This document shows positions 19,433 to 27,837 of a stretch of 64,000 bases of DNA, one piece after another. Source of the DNA: Clostridia bacterium (GTDB taxonomy: Bacteria; Bacillota; Peptococcia; DRI-13; SM3-B62); NCBI GenBank assembly GCA_018432615.1, contig JAHDSQ010000012.1:124001-188000 (forward strand). Direction: 5' to 3'. Each line of letters starts with the position of its first letter. Position 1 is the first letter of the stretch. The notes beneath the pieces are model-generated. The model ran no database searches and was not told the DNA's origin. It was given only the letters and a program-made list of their open reading frames with translations. The position numbers and the translations under genes are program-made.

Positions 19433-20140
19433 ATGAAGGTATATTTCATCAGCAAAGAAAAGGTTTTATATTATCTCGTGCCATTGTTGTTGCTTGTCTT
19501 TTTTCTGATTCTTCTATTAAGGTATTGCCATAATGTAAATGAAGTTCCGGTGATAAACCCAATTTACATCGGCAACACACAAGAAAAGGCCGTTGCTTTT
19601 ATGATTAATGTCGACTGGGGAGAAGATATTATACCGGGCATGCTCCAGATTCTTTCCGAGAATGACGTTAAAGCCACATTTTTTGTTACCGGCAGGTTTG
19701 CAAAAAAATTTCCGGATGTAGTATTAAGTATCTATGAGCAGGGGCACGAAATAGGTAATCACGGTTATTCCCATCCCCATCCGGACAAAATTACCATAGA
19801 AAAAAATCGTGAAGAAATATTGAGAACCGAGGAGACATTTAAAGAAATAGGAATCGAATGTAATAAGATATTTGCTCCTCCCTATGGGGAACATCAGGAC
19901 CATGTGATCAAAGCGGCAAATGAGTTAGGTTATAAAACTATTATGTGGACTCTGGATACTGTTGATTGGCAGGAACCGGCGCCGGAAAAAATAATAGAAA
20001 AGGTTATTTCCAAGTTAGACAGCGGCTTTTTGATACTGATGCATCCCAAGGAATGCACACTCCAAGCTTTGCCTGTATTGATAAACAGAATTGAAAGTGA
20101 AAATTACTTTTTTAAAACGGTTTCTGAAATCATCAGTTAA
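19433..20140 (+). CDS. ylxY: YlxY-type polysaccharide deacetylase (NodB fold)
   Basis: A 235-residue membrane-anchored protein with one N-terminal transmembrane helix (about 12-30) and an extracytoplasmic NodB domain. Motifs: INVDWGED replaces the usual TFDDG, GNHGYSHPHPDK provides the two metal-binding His residues, and APPYGEH matches the third motif. The region between pnp and the mlpA/pepR peptidase is where B. subtilis has ylxY, a sporulation-associated family member. The altered first motif keeps an Asp; whether it is an active deacetylase is unknown. Confidence 0.85.
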   Translation: MKVYFISKEKVLYYLVPLLLLVFFLILLLRYCHNVNEVPVINPIYIGNTQEKAVAFMINVDWGEDIIPGMLQILSENDVKATFFVTGRFAKKFPDVVLSIYEQGHEIGNHGYSHPHPDKITIEKNREEILRTEETFKEIGIECNKIFAPPYGEHQDHVIKAANELGYKTIMWTLDTVDWQEPAPEKIIEKVISKLDSGFLILMHPKECTLQALPVLINRIESENYFFKTVSEIIS

Positions 20141-20181
20141 TTTTCTTAAAAAAAGCCATAATATATAAAAGGTGATTGCAC

Positions 20182-21009
20182 ATGACTTTACGTAAAAAAA
20201 TATTTTACTGTCTCTTGATTTCTTATTTAGCAATTTCTGTTCTGCCGTTTACCGCAACAGCAGAAATATCCATATCTGCCCGTTCTGCAGTACTGATAGA
20301 CAGCGAAACCGGAAAGGTAATTTATGCCAAGAATGCCGATGAAATACTGCCTCCGGCAAGTACGACTAAGATATTAACAGCTCTACTGGGAGCAGAATCA
20401 GACAGGCTGGAGCAGGTATTTAGGATTAGCAAAAATGCTGCCTCTGTAGGGGAAGCCTCTATCCACCTTCATGAAGGTGATGAGATGTCTCTTTTAAACA
20501 TCCTGCATGGGGCATTAATAAAATCCGGCAACGATGCGGCCGTAGCGATTGCCGAAGCTGTAGCTCCCAGCGAAGAGGAATTCGTCGGCATGATGAACCT
20601 CAAGGCCAAAACAATCGGGGCATACGATACACAATTCTGTAATACCAACGGATTGCCCAATGATTATCACTTAACTACCGCTTATGACTTAGCTCTTATA
20701 GCCCGCTGCGCATTAAAAAACGACACCATTGCGGACATTGTTAAAAAAAGATATTATCGATTGGCGTGGGAGACACCGAAACGTTTGCAGCAAATAAAGA
20801 ACACCAACATTTTGTTGTGGACGTATCCTTATACCACCGGAATAAAAACCGGCACTACATTTAAAGCCGGTAAATGTCTTGTTTCTTCCGCGAAAAAGCA
20901 AGAAATAGAAATGATAGCGGTTGTATTAAATGCGTACGACAGGTATAATGATGCGAGAAGTTTATTAGAATATGGCTATAATATAATGGAGGGGACTTAT
21001 GCACAATAA
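20182..21009 (+). CDS. D-alanyl-D-alanine carboxypeptidase, DacF-like, short form
   Basis: Serine peptidase (family S11) that removes the terminal D-Ala from peptidoglycan stem peptides outside the cell. The start is ATG 20182, spaced correctly from AAAGGTGAT; the TTG at 20176 is too close. It has a signal peptide (residues 1-28, ending TATAEIS), the SxxK motif in PASTTKILT, SGN in IKSGNDAAVA, and KTG in GIKTGTT. At 275 residues it lacks the C-terminal PBP5-like domain and amphipathic anchor of DacF (about 390 residues). The 3' end overlaps the next gene by 11 bases. Confidence 0.88.
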   Translation: MTLRKKIFYCLLISYLAISVLPFTATAEISISARSAVLIDSETGKVIYAKNADEILPPASTTKILTALLGAESDRLEQVFRISKNAASVGEASIHLHEGDEMSLLNILHGALIKSGNDAAVAIAEAVAPSEEEFVGMMNLKAKTIGAYDTQFCNTNGLPNDYHLTTAYDLALIARCALKNDTIADIVKKRYYRLAWETPKRLQQIKNTNILLWTYPYTTGIKTGTTFKAGKCLVSSAKKQEIEMIAVVLNAYDRYNDARSLLEYGYNIMEGTYAQ

Positions 21010-22279
21010 TATCGCCAAAATACGCCTTAGTAATGGTATCAGGATCGTAACAGAAGAAATACCGGCTGTTCGCTCTGTAGCCATAGGAATATGGGTTGGA
21101 GCCGGCTCACGCCATGAATGCGAAAAGAATAAGGGGATTACTCATTTTATAGAGCATTTACTATTTAAAGGAACGTCGACTCGTTCTGCCTCAGACATTG
21201 CCGAATCACTTGAATCTGTCGGCGGCCAGCTTAATGCCTTTACGTCAAAAGAAATTACATGCTACTATGCCAAGGTGCTGGACGAGCATTTTGATTTAGC
21301 GGTAGATGTCTTGTCTGATATGTTCTTTAACTCTTTGTTTGCTGAAAAGGCGATCGATAAAGAACGGGGAGTTGTAGAAGAGGAAATAAAAATGTATGAA
21401 GATACGCCTGATGAGTTAATTCATGATGTTTTTGTGCAGACTGTTTGGCCAAACCATCCACTGGGTAGGCCGATTCTTGGTACAGTCGAATCTCTCAGTA
21501 AGATAACACGAGAGGACATTATTACTTATATACGTGATAATTACATACCTGAACGTATTGTCATAGCCGTAGCAGGTAATATCAAACATACAGATGTACA
21601 GGATAAACTTCGTCCGCTTTTTGAAGGAATGAAAAATGAAGCGGGAGCAGCTATTGATATATCAACGCCGCATCATACAAAACCAAATGTATCAAATCTA
21701 TACAGAGAGACAGGCCAGGTCCAGATTTGTCTTGGCACAAAAGGCCTAAGCCAAATCGACGAAAGGATATATAGCATTTATATTCTTAACAGTATTCTGG
21801 GGGGAGGCTCATCTTCGCGTCTGGTACAATCGATCAGAGAGGAACGTGGCTTGGCCTACTCGGTTTATTCATATCATGCCGCTTTTCATGATACCGGCCT
21901 TTTTACTTTCTATGCCGGGACAAGCCCCAAAAAGTATGATGAAGTTATAGACTTAATTATTAGAGAAACCTCGAGTATAGTTAAGGACGGTATTAACTCA
22001 AAAGAACTTGAAAGAACAAAGGAACACCTCAAGGGTAGTCTTTATTTAGGCTTAGAAAGTGTCGGCAGCAGAATGACAAGACTTGGCAGGACAGAACTGT
22101 CTCTCGGTAAAACAGTAACGGCAGACCAGGTCGTGGAAAAGCTAACAGCCGTGACACGAGATGATGTCCAAGAGATTGCCAAGGAGCTGTTTGGAGAAGG
22201 CGATTTTAATCTAAGTACCATTGGTCCCTTAAAAGAGCAAGTTAATATTGAACCTTATTTAAAACAGTTATTGTCATAG
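20999..22279 (+). CDS. M16-family zinc peptidase (PepR/MlpA/YmxG)
   Basis: A 426-residue processing-peptidase-like metalloprotease. The inverted zinc motif HFIEH (HxxEH) is at about residues 50-54, with the distal Glu in EEEIKMYEDTPDE. The second, inactive half contains the GGGSSSRLVQSIREERGLAYSVYS block. It matches the B. subtilis gene mlpA (ymxG) at the same chromosomal position. Physiological substrates are unknown. The start overlaps the carboxypeptidase gene, so the two are translationally coupled. Confidence 0.92.
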   Translation: MHNNIAKIRLSNGIRIVTEEIPAVRSVAIGIWVGAGSRHECEKNKGITHFIEHLLFKGTSTRSASDIAESLESVGGQLNAFTSKEITCYYAKVLDEHFDLAVDVLSDMFFNSLFAEKAIDKERGVVEEEIKMYEDTPDELIHDVFVQTVWPNHPLGRPILGTVESLSKITREDIITYIRDNYIPERIVIAVAGNIKHTDVQDKLRPLFEGMKNEAGAAIDISTPHHTKPNVSNLYRETGQVQICLGTKGLSQIDERIYSIYILNSILGGGSSSRLVQSIREERGLAYSVYSYHAAFHDTGLFTFYAGTSPKKYDEVIDLIIRETSSIVKDGINSKELERTKEHLKGSLYLGLESVGSRMTRLGRTELSLGKTVTADQVVEKLTAVTRDDVQEIAKELFGEGDFNLSTIGPLKEQVNIEPYLKQLLS

Positions 22280-22284
22280 CAACA

Positions 22285-22325
22285 CTCCTTTCCGCATAAA
22301 AATATTGTGGGAAGGAGGTTTTTTT
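22285..22325 (+). terminator. Terminator whose 3' arm contains the next gene's ribosome binding site
   Basis: A 12-bp stem (22285-22296 with 22306-22317, two G-U pairs), 9-base loop, then seven T residues ending directly at the ATG at 22326. The AAGGAGG Shine-Dalgarno of the following gene (22312-22318) forms the 3' arm, so the hairpin both ends the upstream transcript and hides the ribosome binding site. Confidence 0.75.
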
Positions 22326-22652
22326 ATGTTTTTCAAGCTGATTATATTATTGGTGACTATCGGTTTCGTCGTTTGGGCAGTTAAATCAAGAATAGAGATA
22401 AGGAGAAAAAGGGTCACCGAAAATGTGGAAGTTGCAGAAGCTTCACCGATGTCGGTTGCTATAGGTGAGTTGGTAGCAATAGCGGGAGGTATCTATATTT
22501 CCCTGGTATTAATAGTATCCTTCCTTAAAATGCAAATACCTGAAAGAGTGTGTTGGTTCAACGTTTCTTTGGATCCTTTAGCTATGATCGCCGTCATTGC
22601 GGCGCTTCTTCAGCCGATAGTTATTTTATTCTATTGTAAGATTAAAAAATAA
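22326..22652 (+). CDS. Small membrane protein of unknown function
   Basis: I do not recognise this 108-residue protein. It has three predicted hydrophobic segments: residues 1-17, about 47-66 (GELVAIAGGIYISLVLIV) and about 83-103, with a short charged stretch (RRKRVTENVEVAE) after the first. The start ATG 22326 is chosen because AAGGAGG lies 7 bases upstream; an earlier start at 22305 would lie within the hairpin. It sits between the M16 peptidase and ylmC. The expression logic is unusual because its ribosome binding site is part of a terminator stem. Confidence 0.7.
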   Translation: MFFKLIILLVTIGFVVWAVKSRIEIRRKRVTENVEVAEASPMSVAIGELVAIAGGIYISLVLIVSFLKMQIPERVCWFNVSLDPLAMIAVIAALLQPIVILFYCKIKK

Positions 22653-22675
22653 GATTAAACAGGAGTGGAGTGATT

Positions 22676-22948
22676 TTGGATAAGGTAAGACTTAGTGATT
22701 TAATTGGCAAGGATATTGTTAACATCCAGGATGGTTGCAGATTGGGGACCGTGGCCGACTCCGACCTGGTCATACAAGCAGAATCGGGGGAAATTGATTC
22801 GATAATTTTACCGAGCAGGAATGGTCTATTAAATATGTGGAACAGAAATAATTTTACTGTACCTTGGAGTGCCGTAAAGAAAATCGGAGCTGAAGTTATA
22901 ATTGTTGATCTGGATGATACTCACATGCGATATAAGCTCTCTTATTAA
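22676..22948 (+). CDS. PRC-barrel protein of the YlmC/YmxH sporulation family
   Basis: A 90-residue PRC-barrel protein starting at TTG 22676 (MDKVRLSDLIGKDIVNI); GTG 22670 is the alternative. The family signature is visible in GCRLGTVADSDLVIQAESGEIDSIILPSRN and FTVPWSAVKKIGAEVIIVDL. Such proteins are widespread in endospore formers and occur near mlpA-dapA genes, as here. The molecular function is not established. Confidence 0.85.
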   Translation: MDKVRLSDLIGKDIVNIQDGCRLGTVADSDLVIQAESGEIDSIILPSRNGLLNMWNRNNFTVPWSAVKKIGAEVIIVDLDDTHMRYKLSY

Positions 22949-22976
22949 AAATAAACTAATAAAAATCGCCTAATCC

Positions 22977-23005
22977 TTGACAAATACCCGGGATAGACAT
23001 AAGAT
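22977..23005 (+). promoter_or_regulatory. Sigma-A promoter of the lysine riboswitch-dapBA unit
   Basis: TTGACA, 17-base spacer, TAAGAT. It lies about 30 bases before the first conserved riboswitch helix, the expected position. Confidence 0.7.
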
Positions 23006-23040
23006 TATATGTAAAACAGATATATTACCTCACTCTGGCG

Positions 23041-23221
23041 GGTGGGGTAGGGGTGCGGCATTTATCAGTAATCCGGGAAGCTCAGCAGTGATGAACCGGA
23101 CGAAAGGACCTGTCGCCGAAGTGCACATGGTACTGGCCTTGTTGCGCTGGGGTTGCATTGAATAAGTGCAACACTGTCAACCGTTTTTGGCCCTATAACG
23201 GTTGGAGAACTATCTCACTGT
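23041..23221 (+). promoter_or_regulatory. Lysine riboswitch (L box) aptamer upstream of dapB-dapA
   Basis: The stretch carries the conserved elements of the lysine-sensing L box: GGGGTAGGGGTGCGG at the 5' side of helix P1, GTCGCCGAAG in the core, CTGG..TTGCATTGAATAAGTGCAA, CTGTCAA...TTGGAG and ACTATCTCAC closing P1. When lysine is bound, the aptamer should stabilise P1 and favour the terminator at 23251, lowering expression of the diaminopimelate/lysine genes dapB and dapA. The recognition rests on visible sequence identity with the B. subtilis lysC leader as I remember it. Confidence 0.93.
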
Positions 23222-23250
23222 GGGCATGAGGAGGGTAGCTAGAGCTTATG

Positions 23251-23289
23251 ACAGCTGAAAGTTACGCTTTTAGCTGTTTTTGTTTTTTT
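23251..23289 (+). terminator. Expression-platform terminator of the lysine riboswitch
   Basis: ACAGCTGAAAG / CTTTTAGCTGT stem (one G-U pair) with a TTACG loop, followed by TTTTTGTTTTTTT. It lies 30 bases after the aptamer and 60 bases before dapB. Confidence 0.9.
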
Positions 23290-23348
23290 CATAACTACTC
23301 ATTGATGAGCAGTTATGAAATCATTAAACGGAAAGGGATTGGTAAGTT

Positions 23349-24143
23349 ATGGATTTACTTGGAGTTGTTGTTATTGGAGCAACCGGAAAAATGGGAAGGG
23401 AAGTAGTCAATGCCGTTAATGAAGCCGACGATGTTTATGTTGCCGGTGCCATTGATATTTCGAATCAAGGTGCAGATATAGGTGAAATGATAGGAAGTAA
23501 ACCATTAGGTGTTTTTATTTCCGATGACCTTGGGACGGTTTTAGATAATGCAAAAAAGCCTTGTGTGGTGGTTGACTTTACCAGAAAAGACGCGGTTTTA
23601 AAAAATATTCCTGTTGCTTTAATGAAAGGGGTATCTGCTGTTATTGGGACAACAGGATTTACAGACGAGGAAATAAGTGAGTTTGATAAACTAGGGAAAG
23701 AAAACAATGCCGGAATAATGCTGGCACCTAACTTTTCTCTCGGTGCGGTACTGATGATGAAATATGCAAAGGAACTTTCTCGTTTTTACGATCAAGCAGA
23801 GATCATTGAGTACCATAATGACAAAAAAATCGACAGTCCTTCCGGAACGGCAAAAACAACTGCCGATGGTATGACAAAGGATGATAACTCTATCATAACG
23901 GGTGTTGGCAGTTCCGATAATCATCCCTGCCGCGGTGGTGACTTTAACGGTGTACGGGTACACAGTGTCAGATTAAAATCAATGATTGCCCACCAAGAGG
24001 TGCTTTTTGCCGGACACGGTGAATTACTTACTATCAGGCATGATTCATTTTCACGCCAATCCTTTATGCCGGGAGTACTGATGGCTGTGAGAAAAGTTCG
24101 GGAATGGAACGGATTGAAATATGGTTTGGATTCAATTATATAA
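23349..24143 (+). CDS. dapB: 4-hydroxy-tetrahydrodipicolinate reductase
   Basis: NAD(P)H-dependent reductase of lysine and diaminopimelate synthesis, also needed for dipicolinate made in spores. The 264 residues include the nucleotide-binding VIGATGKMGREV at the N-terminus, VIGTTGF, and the catalytic block EYHNDKKIDSPSGTA. The start ATG follows AAAGGGATTGG. It lies directly behind the lysine riboswitch terminator and before dapA. Confidence 0.96.
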   Translation: MDLLGVVVIGATGKMGREVVNAVNEADDVYVAGAIDISNQGADIGEMIGSKPLGVFISDDLGTVLDNAKKPCVVVDFTRKDAVLKNIPVALMKGVSAVIGTTGFTDEEISEFDKLGKENNAGIMLAPNFSLGAVLMMKYAKELSRFYDQAEIIEYHNDKKIDSPSGTAKTTADGMTKDDNSIITGVGSSDNHPCRGGDFNGVRVHSVRLKSMIAHQEVLFAGHGELLTIRHDSFSRQSFMPGVLMAVRKVREWNGLKYGLDSII

Positions 24144-24184
24144 ATGACGTTATTTCAACAATAAATTACAGGGAGGATAAGTTT

Positions 24185-25063
24185 ATGAAGGCATTTCCAA
24201 GGTTGTTTACAGCTATGATCACGCCCTTTAAAGAAGATATGAGTATAGATTTTGATGCTGCGCAAAGGTTGGCCTTAAAGTTGGTGAATGATGGAAGCGG
24301 CCTTGTCGTTTGCGGAACCACCGGTGAATCCCCAACCTTATCTATCAAAGAAAAAATCGATTTATTCAAGGCAGTGAAGGAAGCTGTAGGGGAAAAAGGA
24401 ACCGTTCTGGCCGGAACAGGTACTAATTCTACCTCTGATTGTATAGAAATGACACAAGCGGCGTGCAAGCTTGGGGTTGATGGTGTAATGGTTGTTGTAC
24501 CATACTACAATAAACCCAATCAGGAGGGACTCTATCAACATTTCAAAGCAATTGCCGCTGAGTCTTCTCTGCCTATTCTGCTTTATAACGTTCCGGGACG
24601 AACCGGTATAAATATGTTGCCGGATACGGTGAAAAGACTAGCGGGAATAAAAAATATCGTCGGTATTAAGGAAGCTTGTGGCGACATGGATCAGGTGTCC
24701 TTACTAAGATCAATACTTCCTAAAGACTTTCTCATTTATAGCGGCGATGACAGCATCACATTGCCGATGATGGCTCTTGGATGTTACGGTGTTATCAGTG
24801 TTGCAAGCAATATCGCAGCTAAGGAGATCAATCAAATGCTTAAGGCATTTACAACAGGACAAACAGAAAAAGCCTTACAAATTCATTTGCGCCTGTTCGA
24901 CTTATTTAGGGCAATGTTTTTAACAACTAATCCCATTCCGGTTAAAAAAGCTGTCTCGCTGACAGGTATGTGTTCCGATAAATTGAGGCTTCCTATGGTA
25001 GAAGCCGATTCAAAACAGGAAAAGGTAATTAGTAATGTCCTCAAAGATTTATCTTTGATTTAA
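24185..25063 (+). CDS. dapA: 4-hydroxy-tetrahydrodipicolinate synthase
   Basis: Condenses pyruvate with aspartate semialdehyde, the committed step to diaminopimelate. The start is ATG 24185 (MKAFPRLFTAMITPFKEDM) behind ACAGGGAGGATAA; the open frame reaches back into dapB, but that part is not conserved. The 292-residue TIM barrel shows GTTGESPTL, the catalytic Tyr in LLYNVPGRTG and the Schiff-base Lys in VGIKEACGD. The unit ends after this gene. Confidence 0.96.
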   Translation: MKAFPRLFTAMITPFKEDMSIDFDAAQRLALKLVNDGSGLVVCGTTGESPTLSIKEKIDLFKAVKEAVGEKGTVLAGTGTNSTSDCIEMTQAACKLGVDGVMVVVPYYNKPNQEGLYQHFKAIAAESSLPILLYNVPGRTGINMLPDTVKRLAGIKNIVGIKEACGDMDQVSLLRSILPKDFLIYSGDDSITLPMMALGCYGVISVASNIAAKEINQMLKAFTTGQTEKALQIHLRLFDLFRAMFLTTNPIPVKKAVSLTGMCSDKLRLPMVEADSKQEKVISNVLKDLSLI

Positions 25064-25083
25064 ATTAGTTTGAATGATTTAAA

Positions 25084-25120
25084 AAGGGGATAACCGTTGT
25101 ATATCTGCGGTTATCCCCTT
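25084..25120. terminator. Strong hairpin after dapA
   Basis: A perfect 13-bp stem (AAGGGGATAACCG / CGGTTATCCCCTT) with an 11-base loop. On the plus strand it is followed by AAAAATTA rather than a T-run; on the minus strand it is followed by TTTTT. It may act as a transcript-end or stability element for dapBA. Confidence 0.6.
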
Positions 25121-25197
25121 AAAAATTATATCGATGCAACGTATAGAATATGAAAAATAATGTAACAATATGAAAAAGCATATAAAAAAGCTTGCCC

Positions 25198-25226
25198 TTG
25201 TCATTTGATAGAGTTTATCTTATAAT
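25198..25226 (+). promoter_or_regulatory. Sigma-A promoter of the RNase J gene
   Basis: TTGTCA, 17-base spacer, TATAAT: a near-consensus vegetative promoter. Transcription should start near 25233, leaving a leader of about 105 bases before the coding region. Confidence 0.8.
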
Positions 25227-25234
25227 ATGCATTG

Positions 25235-25308
25235 AGGGTTTAGGTTCGGAATGCTCTGGGTTGGAAAGAAACCTTCGGCACGGAATGGAAATGTGAAGGT
25301 TTTTTTTT
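25235..25308 (+). promoter_or_regulatory. Attenuator-like leader with terminator before RNase J
   Basis: The leader contains a terminator: AACCTTC (25270-25276) pairs with GAAGGTT (25295-25301) and is followed by an unbroken T-run (25300-25308). Upstream, AGGGTTT (25235-25241) can pair with AAACCTT (25269-25275), which would occupy the 5' arm of that terminator. The two structures exclude each other, the usual layout of an attenuator. The signal that is sensed is unknown; I do not recognise a known riboswitch in the sequence. Confidence 0.6.
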
Positions 25309-25338
25309 GTGTCAAATAAAAATTAAAGGAGGACAGTA

Positions 25339-27006
25339 ATGTCGGATAAAGAAACTAAGTTGCAGATTATTCCTCTGGGCGGTTTGGGGGAAGTCGGCAA
25401 GAACATGACGGTATTGCGTTACAAGAACGAAATTATGATTATTGATTCAGGTTTAATGTTCCCCGAGGATGAGATGCTGGGAATTGATGTGGTTATACCT
25501 GATATAACTTACTTAATGGAGAATAAAGGTTTAATAAAGGGAATAGTACTAACCCATGGTCATGAGGATCATATTGGTGCTTTACCTTATGTTCTAAAGG
25601 AAATAAATGTACCTGTATATGGGACAAGGTTAACCTTAGGTTTGGTGCAAGAAAAGCTTAAAGAAAATGGTGTATCCGGCGCTAACCTTAGTATTATTAA
25701 ACCACGCGATACCTTTAAATTAGGGAAATACTTCTATATTGACACCTTCAAGGTAAGTCATAGTATCCCGGATGCTATTGGCTTGGCAATACGTACTCCC
25801 CTTGGTGTTGTTCTGCACACAGGAGATTTTAAGTTTGACCAGACTCCTGTTGACGGGGGAGTAATGGATTTCGCCAAAATAGCCGAGTACGGCGAGAAGG
25901 GTGTATTGGTTATGTTTTCCGACAGCACTAATGTGGAAAGACCTGGCTTTACTACATCGGAACGTACGGTCGGTAAAACCTTTGAAGAAATGTTTCTTCA
26001 AGCCAAGGAAAGATTGATTGTAGCAAGCTTTGCGTCAAACATTCACCGCATTCAGCAGGTCATCAATGCCGCCAATAAATACAATAGAAAGGTAGCAATT
26101 GTTGGCAGAAGTATGCTTAATGTTGTAAATATCGCTCATGAAACAGGGTATATAACGATACCAAAGGACACGCTGATAGAAATAGAGCGCATTGATAAAT
26201 ACCCTCGGGATCAAATTGCCGTTATTACTACCGGGAGCCAAGGCGAGCCCATGTCGGCTTTAACCAGAATGGCAAGAGGCGATCATCGTAATGTAGAAAT
26301 TGTTCCGGGAGATACGGTAATCATTTCAGCCAGTCCGATACCGGGCAATGAAAAACTGGTAGCTAAGACGATTAACCAGCTCTACAAGTTAGGGGCAGAA
26401 GTTGTTTACGAGGCAATGAGCGGTATCCATGTTTCCGGACATGCCTGCCAAGAAGAATTAAAAATGATGATCAACTTGGTTCGCCCAAAGTTCTTTATTC
26501 CGGTGCATGGGGAATACCGACATCTCGTAAAGCACGCCAAACTGGCCCAGCAAATGGGTATTCCTGAGGAAAACGTTTTTGTTGCGGAAAACGGCTCTGT
26601 TCTGGAATTCGGCAGAAACAGCGGAGCTTTTTGCGGCAAGGTCACATCCGGGAGAGTCTTGATTGACGGCTTGGGTATTGGAGACGTTGGCAATATTGTT
26701 CTGCGAGACCGAAAACAGCTATCGGAAGAAGGAATCCTTATTGTTGTCATGACAATAAATAAGGAACAGCGTATATTGGCGGCAGGACCTGACATTATTT
26801 CAAGAGGCTTTGTTTATGTAAGAGAATCGGAAGAGTTGATTGAAGAAGCACGTGAAATTGTTAAAGGCGTCTTGGATAAATGTTTTGAAAAAAAACTGCA
26901 CGAATGGGCTGCAATAAAGTCCCAGGTTAAGGATGCCTTAGGGAAATACCTTTATGAAAAAACAGGAAGAAGACCTATGATCATTCCCATCATTATGGAG
27001 ACATAA
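25339..27006 (+). CDS. Ribonuclease J
   Basis: Beta-CASP metallo-beta-lactamase RNase with 5'-3' exonuclease and endonuclease activity, central to mRNA decay and rRNA processing in Firmicutes. The 555 residues show the zinc motif HGHEDH at 73-78, the further His/Asp ligands in VSHSIPDAIG and LHTGDFKFD, the beta-CASP region (ASFASNIHRIQQVI, SGHACQEELKMMINLVRPKFFIPVHGEYRH) and a C-terminal domain. Only one RNase J is in the window, so rnjA versus rnjB cannot be decided. The ATG has AAAGGAGGACAG upstream. It lies behind an attenuator-like leader. Confidence 0.95.
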   Translation: MSDKETKLQIIPLGGLGEVGKNMTVLRYKNEIMIIDSGLMFPEDEMLGIDVVIPDITYLMENKGLIKGIVLTHGHEDHIGALPYVLKEINVPVYGTRLTLGLVQEKLKENGVSGANLSIIKPRDTFKLGKYFYIDTFKVSHSIPDAIGLAIRTPLGVVLHTGDFKFDQTPVDGGVMDFAKIAEYGEKGVLVMFSDSTNVERPGFTTSERTVGKTFEEMFLQAKERLIVASFASNIHRIQQVINAANKYNRKVAIVGRSMLNVVNIAHETGYITIPKDTLIEIERIDKYPRDQIAVITTGSQGEPMSALTRMARGDHRNVEIVPGDTVIISASPIPGNEKLVAKTINQLYKLGAEVVYEAMSGIHVSGHACQEELKMMINLVRPKFFIPVHGEYRHLVKHAKLAQQMGIPEENVFVAENGSVLEFGRNSGAFCGKVTSGRVLIDGLGIGDVGNIVLRDRKQLSEEGILIVVMTINKEQRILAAGPDIISRGFVYVRESEELIEEAREIVKGVLDKCFEKKLHEWAAIKSQVKDALGKYLYEKTGRRPMIIPIIMET

Positions 27007-27033
27007 AAATGCGCCAAGAGGCGCATTTTTTTT
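27006..27033 (+). terminator. Rho-independent terminator of the RNase J gene
   Basis: AAAATGCGCC / GGCGCATTTT stem with an AAGA loop and a T-run. A TTGACA box begins within the T-run (27032-27037), but I find no well-spaced -10 for it. Confidence 0.9.
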
Positions 27034-27099
27034 GACACTATCGGAAAGTATATTCCTATCAGAACATAGTATAAGTGCAACTAAGGAGTGGATCTTTTT

Positions 27100-27837
27100 G
27101 TGGCAAGAACAGGTGTGACAATCAGGAGTTTAAGACCGGATAAACCGGGCCAGAAAAAAAATGACGGAACAGATCTCATCAAGGAATTGGGTACCATTCA
27201 ACTGCCAGATCAAACGGCAACCAGCAGCATACACTGTTTGACAATTGTAGGGCAGATTGAAGGCCATATTATCCTGCCTCCGCAAAACAAAACGACAAAG
27301 TATGAACATGTCATACCTCAGCTTGTTGCAGTAGAACAGAATACAAATATAGAAGGCTTAGTAATTATTCTTAATACAGTCGGCGGAGATGTAGAGGCCG
27401 GGTTAGCTATTGCGGAAATGATTGAAGGATTGTCAAAACCAACGGTATCAATAGTGTTAGGCGGAGGTCATAGCATTGGTGTGCCAATCGCCCTGGCAGC
27501 AGACTATTCGTTTATCGCAGAAACAGCTACTATGACTATACATCCCATCAGGCTGACGGGACTTGTTATCGGCGTTCCGCAAACCTACGACTATCTTGAT
27601 AAAATGCAGGATAGAGTGGTAAATTTTGTTATGAAACATTCTAACATCACTGAAGAAAAGCTACGACAATTAATGTTTCAAACAGGCGATTTGGCCCGCG
27701 ATATAGGTACTGTACTTGTCGGCAAAGATGCGACGGAGGTTGGATTGATAAACGAAGTAGGTGGGTTATCACAGGCTGTTAAGCGTCTGAATGAATTGAT
27801 AAGAGCACGTAATTCTCAGAGGGGGCATTTACAATAG
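27100..27837 (+). CDS. tepA: ClpP-like serine protease of the TepA (YmfB) family
   Basis: A 245-residue cytoplasmic protein of the ClpP/crotonase superfamily. B. subtilis TepA is a germination- and secretion-linked protease. The start is GTG 27100 ([13 protein letters not shown]), with AAGGAG 11 bases upstream; GTG 27088 overlaps that Shine-Dalgarno. Motifs: [22 protein letters not shown], the nucleophile Ser in GGGHSIGVP and the His in [10 protein letters not shown]. The gene lies directly before ylzJ and ftsK, as in B. subtilis (ymfB-ylzJ-spoIIIE neighbourhood). Confidence 0.88.
   Translation: MARTGVTIRSLRPDKPGQKKNDGTDLIKELGTIQLPDQTATSSIHCLTIVGQIEGHIILPPQNKTTKYEHVIPQLVAVEQNTNIEGLVIILNTVGGDVEAGLAIAEMIEGLSKPTVSIVLGGGHSIGVPIALAADYSFIAETATMTIHPIRLTGLVIGVPQTYDYLDKMQDRVVNFVMKHSNITEEKLRQLMFQTGDLARDIGTVLVGKDATEVGLINEVGGLSQAVKRLNELIRARNSQRGHLQ

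Noticed and set aside
22977-23165. 62-codon open frame on the plus strand
   Set aside because: It lies over the promoter and aptamer of the lysine riboswitch; the sequence is explained by RNA structure and the frame has no ribosome binding site or recognisable protein.
25084-25120. Standard plus-strand terminator of dapA
   Set aside because: The stem is very strong but is followed by A residues, not T, on the plus strand, so it is listed as a hairpin with uncertain role.
25251-25319. 22-codon frame running through the RNase J leader terminator (ATG CTC TGG ...)
   Set aside because: A leader peptide would be attractive for attenuation, but there is no Shine-Dalgarno and no enriched regulatory codon; kept only as a remote possibility.
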